Source: Protula sp. h YS-2021
Taxonomy: Eukaryota; Annelida; Polychaeta; Sabellida; Serpulidae
Reading direction: 5' to 3'
NCBI GenBank assembly: GCA_949752745.1
Contig: OX457026.1
Span: 76,619,275 to 76,683,274 of the forward strand
DNA: 64,000 bases
Shown here: positions 40,002 to 52,748 of the stretch, one piece after another
How positions within the stretch are numbered: position 1 is the first letter of the stretch
Layout of the letters: the number at the start of each line of letters is the position of its first letter
The notes under the pieces: generated by a model
The model's input: only the letters and a program-made list of their open reading frames with translations
Told to the model about the DNA's origin: nothing
The model's database searches: none
Made by a program: the position numbers and the translations under genes

Positions 40002-43000
40002 CTAAAATAAGATAATATATTAAAAAAAAAAAATATGCAATGACCGTGTTGTGTATCGCCAAAATGCCGGGTACACATTCTTCGAAGTCAAATTACTCTG
40101 TAATGGAAAACAATCGCATTTTTTTTGTTAATGTCAACTTAAAAATCTTACTTGCAGTAAAAAATAGTTCTTGGTTGCCAATGTAAGATAACATCCCGAG
40201 CAAAAGCAACTTTGAGATATTTTTCTTTTCTTCAATTTATACCACCCCATTTTGAAGTCAAACACAGAAAATCTGCGCAACTTTCTTTGAAATACAAATA
40301 CACACACACAAAGTTTTCGTTTCAAATTTATTAAGTTATATATACAGTGTTGCCACTTCAAAATGTCAAAAATAAATATCAAAGGAGTGTATATAAAGTA
40401 CTTCAAGAGTATCAATAATTTATTAATTTATCGACAAAATGAGTACAAATAAAGTATATACAAATGCCGAAAAAATCTGAAAATAAAGGACTTCTTGTGA
40501 AAACATGTGAACAACAATAAAATGACTTCAAATATGCCAAATACTTGGTTTCATAGCTGTACAATTTTTTCGATACTACAAAAGAAGGCGACAAAATGGC
40601 CACGTGTGTTTTAAAGCAATAATACATATAACTAGTTCCTATTTGCTTTCAAAAAAAAACTAGAAATGTGTCCTGGAGGAACACGAATGACCCGCCCTAA
40701 GGGAAATTTTAAGTGAAGAATTTGTATTTGGTGTTTACAGACAGAAATCGCTAGCACAAGTTCATTACACAAAACTTCAAGCTCTTCACTAAATATGACT
40801 GAAAAATTGCCCAAGTTCAGACACTCACCACGCCCTGACCCATCCGTCGATTTCGGTCAAAAGGGGAGGTGCACATCTTCATTGTATATCTCATCATTTC
40901 CAATGGCTTTGGGATTTATAGGTACAAATCCCTAGCACAAGTACACAAACTTAAGCACCCAAAGCGTTACGCACGGACGGACGAACAAGGCAAAAACTAT
41001 ATGACCTTCAGACTAACCTCTGGCGGGTCATAAAAAAAGCCATCGTCGAAGGCGCAGACCCAACAGGACACAAGATGTCGCCATTTAGGCAATTTTGACC
41101 AATGTGAAAAATAATACGGCGTCGCACAACTTCAATATATATATACTCACTGCTCAAGGTAGCATATGACCAGGAAATTACGCCTAGCTATTTCTTCAAT
41201 CTAACCGTTTTGGGCAAAAATGAAAATACGCCAATTCGTGTTTTCTGATGTACCTGCTGCAGGTGACGTTTCGACTGCAATTCCGGGTTAAATTATAAAG
41301 AAATGTTAAGGAAAAAACATCAAAATTCAATCAATTTTCTTTTCAGATTCATACTTCCGAATACAAAAGGCTATCATATGTCCTTTTTAAAAACCTGTTT
41401 CAGTAAAAGTCTAATAAAAGATGGGAAATCTTTGGGGAACATACGTGTAAAATTTCAAAGCGATGGAAACCCCGATTTGTTTAAATAACAAGAGAAGCCT
41501 TTTGTTTTATGAATACGTCTTTTTTTCTTGCAGATCTTTAGGCCAAATCACCAATATGTGTTTGGAGGGCAACCTAGGAAACATTTGAATCCTAAAACAC
41601 AACACGCTTGGTGTCTGTATGAGAGAAAGATACAGAATGGAAACGAGTAGCAGACAAGAGGCTACGAGGGCAGAGTACAAGTACCTGTGACAGCCAGTAC
41701 CCCCACAGTACTCGTAGGAGTCGAACAAGAAATGAAGCTACTATATAGCTTTGAAAATTTCTTGACACATAGCAGACGATAGATATACGATAGGTGATAG
41801 GAATGACCCATCGACAAATTTAGGATGAGCTAACAAACGGCATTTTTAATGAAAGAAAAACTGTCGATTTGCGAATAACCGCGAAGACATGATTTTATTC
41901 TTGATTGATCATTATTTACCTGTTTTACTTTCTACGCTGCACAGACCAAGCATGACTTTGTTACTTGCTGTCTTTGCAAAAACTAAACAATTCCTTTCAT
42001 AAACAGTGAAAACAATTTCGACAGACCCTTTTTACTAGAGATTTTTTCGAAACTCCCGGCGACTGACGACTCGCGCAAAATATGTCCAATCAGCGCTCTC
42101 GTATGAAAAGCTTGCAGCACTCTCTTTGTTTATCATTTGTGTTGAGAATGAGTCATTTTTTTACTGAAAGGGGGGTTGCGAAAAGAAATAGTTGTTTTTC
42201 CAGCGATAATTCAATTCAAGTGCAGTTGATGTAAACAAGCATTATATTTCGATTTTAAAATTTTTATTAACATGCAAGAGGATTGCATTACTAATGACAG
42301 ATATCCTTATATGAATAAGACGGGAGTGACCCATATGTCATTCACTTGGTTCATGTTGATGTCATGTACCTGGAAAGATCGTCGAATATTATCCACTCAC
42401 ACAACAATTTACTTTTACCCAGCATCCCTTGGCAAGCACAGAGAGCAGAAGTTTTGGCGTCCTTTTAAAAGAAAAGTTGCTAGTATTTTGGGCAAAATTA
42501 GCATATATAATTTGTACAAAGTGGACATTGCAATCTATCTTGACTACATCATATTTTCGCCCAAAGTCTACAAGATATTAAAAAAAACGAAATCTCAGTT
42601 TACGCATTTAAAGTTTTTCTACAAAATCATCTGCTTTTTAAGGATAAAAACGCAGAAATTGAGAAATTTCTCCAAAATGTGAAGATTTGTTGCAGTTAGA
42701 AAATATGGTGTTTGGACCCACGAACCAAAGATGGTTTGCTTATTTTGAGAGACCACTGAGAATAGACTGCCAACGATTGATCTAGAAAACGAATTGTCAT
42801 GGGGATATACTATCTCACAACACATACATGTAAATAGGCTGTCATGAAACTCACCAGGTGGCTCATACCCAATATTAGAAAGAATATATTTTCAGCAACA
42901 ATAGCCGAAGGGAAAGCTTGCTAAGTAAAATCAAGGAAGAGCAGAAATGCGTGAAGCGACCTTGTGCTCAACCATGATGACAACTCCAACTAGGTGTGAC

Positions 43001-43139
43001 CAAAACAGAACAACACAAAGTAACAATTCAGCGATAAGCAAAGAATTTCAGTTTCTAAGCAATACAAAAGCAACTTGATTTCAAAGAACAAAACAAATAC
43101 GATGCTATAAATACTGCATTTAAAAGGTATTCAATCTGC
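40002..43139. other. Kinase 5' region, no exon identified
   Basis: The first kinase exon should lie here or beyond, but I could not identify it. An open frame of 136 codons at 42272-42682 lacks recognisable features. AT-rich. Confidence 0.4.
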
Positions 43140-43288
43140 TGTTGTCCAACAGCTAACCTCTACTACGGTTCGCTCTGTTGTGTATAACAGACCCACGGGG
43201 GATTCCACGAAAACAGTACTGATAAAAGATACGCTCTGTGTTTATACATAGCAGATAGATTTCGTCAGAGGTCAGCTGTTTGATAACA
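43140..43288. mobile_element. Small MITE-like inverted-repeat element
   Basis: CTGTTGTCCAACAGCTAACC at about 43140 pairs with the inverse of GGTCAGCTGTTTGATAACAA ending about 43288: roughly 22-bp terminal inverted repeats around about 100 bp. No coding capacity. No certain target duplication. Confidence 0.4.
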
Positions 43289-44100
43289 ACGGTATTCAAT
43301 AAGAACAACCCAGAAATAGAAGTGGCTGTTGCACCTGTACCCTACTCTAGGAGAATTCATATCACACATCTTGTAACTAAAGAATTCAATGGTTACGACG
43401 ATAGTACACTGTCAGTTACAAGGGGTTTCCGCGTGATATACTGCATTTCGAAACAACTACTACCCGGTGTACAGTAAGATTGATATTCAAGGCTATTAAG
43501 AAGATAAACTATTGTCAGTGATAAGTAAGGTCCTTATCTGAGCCATACAAGATGTTAGCAACTGTAAGCAATCTGCTGCAGAATAAATACGCATTTCTGC
43601 AGATGAGACAGATGTCGAGCAGATGACCTGTCCACGCTCCGCTAAATTATGAAGCAAAGCAACGTATGGAATGCAACAGTTTAAGCTAACTTCACTGTGT
43701 GTGGCAAAACCTTCAACAACGTCTACTCTCCAGCTCTGTCGAAGCTTTTGGTCGGCTACAACATCTTAAACAAGGCCATATCTATCATTAGAATACTTTA
43801 TAATAATGTGAAAAATATTCCCAAAGAAAGAACAATATCCAGAAAAAGAGTATGGTCGAAAAGGGCATGAGAAATTTGTGTCGATAAATGTAATGATAGA
43901 ACAAAAGAAATTGTAGCAAAGATTTGATATTACAGAACATCTTAACTAAGAATAATTAAAATATATCATTTTATCGTACTCTGAAATTTTAAGCCCAGAT
44001 TAAAATAATAACTAATAGAATAGACCAAAAGACGTTATCTTCAGCTCGAATCGAAACTGAACAGTGGACACTACGAACAACCGTTTTTGTGCGTCTTTTT

Positions 44101-44598
44101 AGCCCCAACCAAATTTTGGCTGAGGGCTATTGCTATCAGTTAGTCCTTCCGTACGTTAACATTTGGATTGCTATTTTTTGCACGCACCAAAACGTTAAAT
44201 TTTCGTTTCTAAATTTAACACAGTGCAAGAATATATATTAAAGGTGTACAACGTCAAGGTTTCAGTTTGATAGACCAAAAGTTGTCGAAATTATGGTCCT
44301 CTGAACTTAAACAGCTTTTCGTGCATTGCACTGTCATACAGGCAACTGTGTACGCATCAATTCGACATGAACGCTTTGATATAAAGCTATGAAAACTTAC
44401 ACAGTGAAAGAATATATATTGATGATGTGCAACGGTAAGGTTTTAGTTTGATTGACCAAAAATTGCTCAAGTTATGATCCTCTGAAGGTAGGCAATTTTT
44501 CGCGTTTTGCACTGTAGTAACAGGCGACTTTGTATGCATCACTTCGACATGAACGCTTTGATATAAGGCGTTGAACATAGAATCGCTGGCTTGGGGCT
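44101..44598. mobile_element. Short inverted-end element with two internal repeats
   Basis: AGCCCCAA at 44101 and TTGGGGCT ending 44598. Two units of about 170 bp share ACAGTG-AAGAATATATATT, TTTGATNGACCAAAA and TTCGACATGAACGCTTTGAT. No protein encoded; family not identified. Confidence 0.45.
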
Positions 44599-47350
44599 TT
44601 GCATCTCTGATGCCTATGTTTGTGAAATTAGCTATCTATCGCCAAAGGATTCAAATATGTTGCCATTCCTCCCTGTGCCCCTTGCTCCCCGGTGGGCACC
44701 ACCTCTCCTTCACAAGAAATTATGAATCTTGACTTTATTTTCGAATGCCTGTTAACACGATAATTCCTTAGGGCCTTTATCTCCAGTTCAAAATGAAAAT
44801 AAATGAAAAAAAAATTGTCATTCAGGCAAAAATAACAACAATTAAACAAAATTGCATATTTTTTATTGGTGAACTGCAGCCGTGTTCCATAACTTAATCC
44901 AAAAAGTTAACTTCGCGGTTTAAACCATGCTTGAACCATTAGGTTAACTTAATGTCATAATCACAAAAGTTAATAAATCGTTGGGTCAAACCAAAATTTT
45001 AGCCTTGCTTGCGAGGTGGATTAAACCAGGATTAAGTTCCTTAGAAGTGCAAGTCATTTAATTTCTATTCCTCCTCTTATCCTCTCTAACACAAGGGGAA
45101 GTGGAATGAAGTACCAGTGTGCTTGAAATTGACTTGTCCTCCCAAAAATACTGAGTTTACAGATAAAACCAAGGAGAACGCACCTACGAATGCAGTATAT
45201 TGCAGAGGGAGGGGAGGCACGGCCCGAATTTTATATGAAAAGTAGAAGGAAAACAAGAATTCTACCGCAGTCAATCATCGTGATGTCATCATGACGTCAT
45301 CACTGAAGCCCTGCCTCCCCCTAGGAAATACTATGTTAGACACCCTCCCACCCTAGGAGATACTATGCCAGACCCCCCTCCCTTCCTCCTCCCAAGTTGT
45401 GATTTTTGTGTATTTAGACGTTTCAGACAAATCTGAACAGTTTTAGTTTTTAGACTTTGGACCCCCCGTGGGAAAATACTTTACCACATGGCTTGCAACT
45501 TCAACAGCGCATAACTTTAAAGGCCCAACGAGGACTATAAAAGCAGCCCTTAGCCCCTCCCATTTTCATTATGATTCTAGAACTCAACGAGGTAACACCA
45601 GTTCCTCGCGTACTTATTTAGCGTCGTTTTTACTCAACCGATTTTGACAGATTTTGTTAAAATAAAATGAATTAACAATTACTTTCTAACCATAATAAAA
45701 GCATTTTTACGATCGTTTGAAAAGAGTTTACATCAGAATTTAACTTTAAATCATATCACAATTTTAAAAACGGCCCAACCTCATTGTAAATTTCACGTTT
45801 TTTACGCGACCTAATTGTTGCTTGATTGACTCTGTCAAAACATTGACCCATTGAAGCTCATTGAAGGGCATGTTATAGGGAGCCACTTCAAGCAAAATCG
45901 ATTTCACACATTTTTCCTTTCAACTCCTTTGTTTAAGCTGGACTCACAGTGCGGATACAAATTTGCTGCATAAATTAACTGTTATCTTCAGTTGGTCCTT
46001 TCGCAAATCGCACAAAGACGTTTATCTTAAGGTTGTAGAATCTATATAATTTGATTGATGACCTTCTCCAAGAAAGTGAGAAAAGGGGTGGCTAAAAGTA
46101 GCATTTTTAGTTGGGTCTTTAAAACTGCTTGGGTGATTTGAATCATTCTTTCACTTATATTGAGTGTCCAGATTCTGTCAAGTTCGCTACGAAATCATCT
46201 CAATCAGTTAGCCAGTCATTGCGCTCATTTCTCTTTGAAGATTCATTTTTGCGATCATGACGGCAGTTTACTGTAAAACAACTTCAATTTACGTACGGCA
46301 TTTAAATATTCATTGCGAGTTACTTTGCATATCTTTTTGCAAACATGGTCTTCTGCATCACAATACCGTCCACTTGCACCACTCCTGGTTAAAGGTTAGG
46401 TGACCTAAAAGGTTTTTTGGAAATAAAAATAAACAAAAGCACAAGTATTTTTCCCTTTCCAGTGAGTGCCAGTCTCTTGGAAAATCCTTGGAAATTGGCT
46501 ATATTCTCCCCAGTAATGATGACATATATGGGTTAACTGCGGCTTAACTTAAACCAAAAGTTAAATAACTGGTTTAGTTAAACTTTACTTGTGAATACGG
46601 GTTAAACCATTGGTTTAGCTAATTCAAATTTCTTGGTTAAATCCTTATCAGTTAAATGATTGAGTCAACTTTCGTAAATACGACTGGAAAATGATTAAAA
46701 TGGTCCTTTTTGCCATGAAGATTTCATCACAAATGAAGATAGATGAAATGCACAGCTTTTACATTTACATTCTGCTCGATGCCAGAAGACCAGTCTGTGT
46801 TAACACCCCGTGCATGTTTTACTCCATGCTACCAATAGCAGAACAGTAAGGTTCTATACCTAAATGGTATTATGCATATGTTGTTATCTGCGAAGTGCAT
46901 ATTGAACAGCCTAACAAGAGTTCACTTTGACGTCATGGACTTTGCGCTACTGTGGGTTAGGGCTGGGTAGCCAGTAGTTTGAAATAAGAAATTTGCCAGG
47001 CCTTTTCCCTTAACTAATGAAGTTCAAATCAGCAGAAGTACTCAAATAGCAAAACATCGATTTAATGACTTCAGAATGATGTCACAGCTGTAAAAGCCGT
47101 CACCAAATAATTCTTTGCAAAAAAGAAGTTTCGTGTATTTTATTCGAAAGCCGTTAGGTCAAACGTTCTCGAAATATTTAGCTTTTAAAATTTCTCAACG
47201 TAATCAGACGGTGATGATGACGTCATGGGTGGAAATTATTATGAGGATCAAAATCTCTTAGTCAGCGATAAGTGTGATAAGTTTTTTTTTCACAGCCTTG
47301 GTCGTTTCGGAGCAGTTGTATGGAAAAAAGTGAAAAACCAGAAAAACCTT
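44599..47350. other. Intergenic, no gene recognised
   Basis: TTAACCA/GGTTTAA-rich stretches at 44880-45040 and 46530-46680 are loosely inverted and may be the ends of an old element. A TGATGTCATCATGACGTCATCA stretch lies at about 45281-45302. Otherwise nothing. Confidence 0.4.
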
Positions 47351-47353
47351 AAT

Positions 47354-47468
47354 AGGAATAATAATAATAATAATAATAAGAAGAAGGAGAAGAAGAAGAA
47401 GAAGAAGAAGAAGAACAAGAAGAAGAAGAAGAAGAAAAAGAAGAAGAGGAATTATGATGATAATAAAT
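47354..47468. repeat. AAT/AAG trinucleotide microsatellite
   Basis: (AAT)n passing into (AAG)n. Confidence 0.9.
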
Positions 47469-47836
47469 AAATAAAATAAAGAAACAGGGAATCTTCCAGA
47501 ATTTCCTGCAATTCAACAAATCAAGCGTGAAAAAGGAGAAAAGAGAAGCTTCCAGAGTTTTAGTTAAAACAATAACTATTTGAGACCCCGTCCGTGATGT
47601 CAATTAGGAAAATATAAAAATTGCACAGATACAGCAAGATATCGAATATTCAGAAGCTCTATGTGTAAATATTCTGCGCAGTGGTCACTGTTTTTTTGCG
47701 ATAATAATTGTTTCTTGAAATCTTCTGTTCGATCTGGCGACGTCCATCACTACTTTATTATTTTTAGAATATCACATGAAATTGAAACAATGAATAAGTC
47801 CAAAAAAATGACCTTGTCCTCTACTTTTATATTGTC

Positions 47837-47943
<107 letters not shown>

Positions 47944-50202
47944 ATTACAGGTAGTTTTATTACTATTGTTAGCAGACATGAGTCAGATATTTCACAATTT
48001 TGTATTCTGATAAATTTTTTGATCAAATTTTGAGATCAAAAACATCATTTGAAGCATTATTGAAAAATGCCAAACATACCTTGACTGAAACATGCATCAA
48101 AGCTTTAAGCGTTATCCTTAAACGGAAGACCTTACAACTGGTATATAGTATGTAAATATGAGACCAATACTTGGTTGACTTGAAAAAAACATACTAACAT
48201 GTCGAATAGAATGCTAAACTAACGGTAAAGTTTCTTTGGTTGTCTAGCTTTGAATGATTGAAAACGTTCCTTTGTGCATGTTAAATGTGAACGTTATGGA
48301 ACGAGCAGCCTTTACACTAACAAGGTGAACATACTCGCCATAGTTAAAAATCAATTTTTAATAGGGAATATTGCTTTTTTACATTTCAAGTTATTGGAAC
48401 TTTTAGTATGGATTTGTATGTCTTACACTGGTGGACAGCGATGGGAAAGCTTTGTATAAAAGCTTAACTTAACAAAAGCAGACACTTCTCTATGCTATGA
48501 CTCTCCTATAAAAATTTAAACCGCGTGTTTTTACTTTAGAATAAAGATTCAATTAGTCACAGGAATGCTTAAAAGCTAAAAATGATGACATCTTTGTTCA
48601 AAATGTAGAAAATTGACAAAAAATGACAAAAATCCATGTTCCAGAATCAACCAATTTATTAAATCAAGTAGGTAAAGAATTACATGCACCATAGGTATTT
48701 TTGAATAGAAACGTCTGAATGTTTTTCATGAACATTTCAAATCAGTTCGTGTCTTAGGTTAAAAGACAGGAGAAAAGGGGCACAGTATTTTTAGATGAGG
48801 AAAGTCTTTTCAGTAGAACCATATAAAATTATAGAATTATAGAAAATTTTTACCTCTTGTTAAGGTAATAAGCTAGAACAAATAAATTCAATTGGTAATA
48901 TCTTAACATCATGAAATAATGGAATGAAATATTTCGATTGGAATTCTAACACCTGCCACATCAGACTGAAAAGAAGGACTGCTGATAGCAAAGTTTTTAC
49001 ATTTGCCTGCCGTAATTATATTTAATGCATATTGTGACGATCATTTAGACAGAAATTAATCTAAGCAATGCGATTCATGATACCAGAAATATAGATGTAT
49101 CTTTCTAAAATTGGACTCGCTTGCGAATTTGCTTCTCTCTGTTCGAAAATCCAAGCATCAGAGAAATGTTTATTTATGAATTTGAGACAGTAAAAACCTA
49201 CCTCAGGTCAAATCCCTAATTGGACAAAATGTTTCAAGTAATTTGAAATTCTCATTGGTTTCTATATGATAATAACACCTCTCTATTTCAAACATGAGAC
49301 AATTTCTATACCAAATTATTGGTTTTACTGTATGAATGACCTGTGTTATTCCATCAAGATAATGGCGGGGTTTTCGAGTGATGTTTAACATGTGTCCAGT
49401 CCCAATGTGTCAATAAGAATGTGCTGCAACAAATATGTGATCTGTTTGTGATCTATTTAATCTCGTAACGCTTGCGAAGCATCACTTGTACGTATTTGAT
49501 ATGGATAGTTTAATTTGTCAGAGTAATTATCTATAATTAACAATTATTAATCTAAACTAAAAATGAAGAGAAAATCTTTAGGAAATCATGTGATATAGAG
49601 CCTCTTTGCTATACGCTTTGAATGCTAATCATCCGCAGTGGTGTGTCTGAATATGGTATGACTTTATTACTTTTTTTACTAAAGGAGTAAAAGAGTTTCT
49701 TCTTTTTAAGTTTCTTCTTTCAATTGTCAGTGAGTTTAATTGAACATTGAATTCAAATGAAGTTAACGGATCGTAATGTCCTAATATAATTATATGTTTT
49801 GCAATAATTGCACAGTGATTTGAAATTTTTAACTTGGGAAAAAATAAGAATACAACGTGTTTTGTATTTTAATTGCCTGTTCTTGTAGATTCAAATGAAT
49901 GAAGTATAGCTACATCGTTTAAAAGTACAAACATAAATCTCGGTAGTGAAACTTCCATTCATACAAAACATTAAATGTTTACGAGAAATAATGACTTTCA
50001 AATCTGATCGACTATTGCATGGGTTTCTCAAAAAAAAGAAAAGGAGTGTATTTCGTACAGCTAAAGTTGCAGCGGTCAATTCTGTCCAGCCCCAAATTCT
50101 TTTGGTCATTATCAACGTGAGCCATTTCTTGCTGCCACTTATGGATAAATTTGTAGTTATTCCGAAAGTTTATTCCCTTTTCTGCCTTTTTTCTTGTTTG
50201 GG
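47944..50202. other. Intergenic, no gene seen
   Basis: AT-rich; only short frames without domains. Confidence 0.45.
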
Positions 50203-51133
50203 TGGTTTCCAGACAACTCTTTCTAGACCATCTGACGTAGAAAGATGAAATTTAGGACACGTATAGAGGGTAATAAGATCTCGCTGAAATTTTATTTCTA
50301 GGTCAAATTGAGGCAAAAATTTTTTGCCTCAAAATAGTTTCCAGTCGACTCCTAGACGGTTTGACATGCGAAGATGAAGTTTGACACAGGAGTAGAGGGT
50401 GAAAAGGTCTTGCTGGAACGTTTATTTTTTACTTTTACAAATGTTTTAGAACGCTTTTTATCACTGAAATGGACAGAAATAGACACAACTTTCGTTTGGA
50501 ATACATACACCGTTTCAGCGGAGAGTACTCTAGCAACCAGAACATTGATTTGAAGATCAAGGTCAAAGGTCAGGTGGCATTAGGATAATGTACCTTGAAA
50601 CTGGTTAGAAATAAAGGAATTTTGAGCCCATTTTCTGCCTTTTGGGCCTAAAATACGATACCTAGATACCTTGGTCGATCTTGACTTTCTCGACCAAGAT
50701 TTAAGTCGAAAACCACAAGTTGACTATTATCTCAAAACCAGTTAGAAATAGAGCGATGCTGAGCTCATTGTTATCAATTCGGGGCTTAAAGACGCCACCT
50801 AAGCGGTACTGGGGTGATCTTGACCTTCTCGGTCAAAGTCATAGTCTAAAACTGGAAGTTGACCATTATCTCGAAAACAGTTAGAAATGGAGCGATTTTC
50901 TGATAATTTTCGACTAGTTGGGCCTAAAAGAATTTAGAAAAGAGCGATCTTGCTCATCTTGACATTTTCAATCAAGGTCATAGTAGAAAATCGAAAGTTG
51001 ACAATTATCTCGATAACGGTTAGATACTATGGACCTAAAAGACGTACCTTGATGGCATTGGCCTCCGCACAATATTACACTTTAATATTACAAGTGGTCA
51101 TTCCGCTATCTAGTAAAATTTGAGCTGGTTTAA
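50203..51133. repeat. Dispersed repeat family A, copy 2
   Basis: It begins TTTCCAGACAACTCTTTCTA and follows the same order as 34786-35707: GAGGCAAAAATTTTTTGCCT block, about 150-bp units, then about 130-bp units with TTGACCATTATCTCGAAAAC and GGGCCTAAAAGA, ending TTCCGCTATCTAGTAAAATT. More diverged than copy 1. Confidence 0.6.
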
Positions 51134-52748
51134 ATTTATGTTGATTCATTTAGAAGTGACAAAACCCAATAACGTAAATGTGGAAAAGAGTGATTCGACT
51201 ATACATTATTTAGCTGTTGAAATAATAAGTGAATTACAAGCGGAATCAAAAAGTCAATGGAAAATCCCATGCAAAAGTTTTGTCATATTTGACATATAGT
51301 TTCTACACATTCCATGCAAATCTTGGTAGTTCAATTGTATGAACAAGTTGGAGAATACAACATTGTATAAATTCCATAAAAAATATTCACCACCTATCCG
51401 TCTATGATACTGCGGGACAGTGAAACTGAAAAAATATCGATTAAAGGTGCTTGTTTTAGCCCTTGAGCGGGGATTAGGAGTGCATTTTACACCAAGATCG
51501 ACACATTTTATTTTAACAATGTAGATGTTAACATGGCATGAGCTTAGCTGAGGCCATAGTTTAAAAGATAAGGCAATATTTTGTACGACACCCTTGGTAT
51601 AGTTAATTTAGAAAACACAATTAGAAAAAAACTTGAACATTTCAGTACATTGACGAACTCCTTGGTTACAACACAGGACCGCTATATCAATGCAAGTTCC
51701 ACGAATGTGATAAATATAAACTAGCAAAATGGCAGCTTCCTTCGGACAGCAAAGGACCATTTGTCTTTTGTGACTTAATTTTTTAAAAATACAAGCAGGC
51801 GCCTGAAACTTAATCTAGTAATAGATGGCAATGCGTGTGGGCTTACTTTTTTTTACTTCAAGCTTGTGCTTTCGTATGCTATTTCATCAATTATTTTCTT
51901 TCTGTAATGGTTCTTAGTATTTTCCATTACATTACTAATGTAAAAGTTATATTTTTCAAGTCACAGCAGTAAGTACAGCTATATCTTTAAAAAAATCCTG
52001 GTAGTTGTTGGTAAAATAAAACCTTTAAACTAAACCAAATTCAAGCTTTGTGTTATTTTGAGATAGTCAAAGACAAGTTATAGATTTTGATTAAATAAGG
52101 TTACATCATGACAGATAATTTTCATTTAATATCTTTGAACTATGAAACGAACAAATGAAATTCAACGTGGATATTGTACTGGTATCACGGACAAATAATT
52201 ATCGTTTGTAGCAAGTACACATTCAGTTTATGGTCGCGGTTAATATTTTCAGTAATTAATATAAAATTTAAAAATTTGCATTTTTCTGCTAGAAGTAATG
52301 GGTATTTTAAAATAGAATCTTTTCGAACTTTTCGAGTTGCACAATTTCTAGAAATTGAGTTTTTCACTCAAATCTGCTGGCAAAAACCTTCACAATTAGA
52401 GCTCTCGTATACTGGACTTTTTAAAAAAATATCATTTCCAACTCAAATAAAGAAGCCTGACCTAGCCATTATATCCTCAGATTTTTACAAATATATTACT
52501 ATATTTAATATTTCTAAATTTGCCAAGATATTATTTTACAAAGCAGAACGAAGAAAGTTATAGAACAGTTTAAGAGGTAAATACACAGAGTACACACTAT
52601 ATAATTTAATGTTTTAACTGAACAATATCATATCAAGACTAATCCCTCGGAAATGTATCAGTTATTATATTGACTTTTGCATTTTGAATATACATTGACG
52701 TATTATTGCTTTAATCCCCATGTCCTTATTCAAGTACGCAAGTATTTC
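51134..52748. other. 3' flank of the secreted-protein gene, no gene seen
   Basis: AT-rich. A plus-strand open frame of 129 codons at 52174-52563 has low complexity and no recognisable domain. Confidence 0.45.

Noticed and set aside
42272..42682. 136-codon plus-strand frame
   Set aside because: AT-driven composition (Lys/Ile/Phe/Tyr), no homologous pattern recognised, no promoter or splice context.
44880..46680. Loosely inverted TTAACC/GGTTTAA stretches at 44880-45040 and 46530-46680 as a 1.8-kb element
   Set aside because: Similarity is weak, no clear termini or target duplication; could be compositional.
52174..52563. 129-codon plus-strand frame
   Set aside because: Low-complexity AT-rich translation, no domain, antisense to the 3' flank of a real gene.
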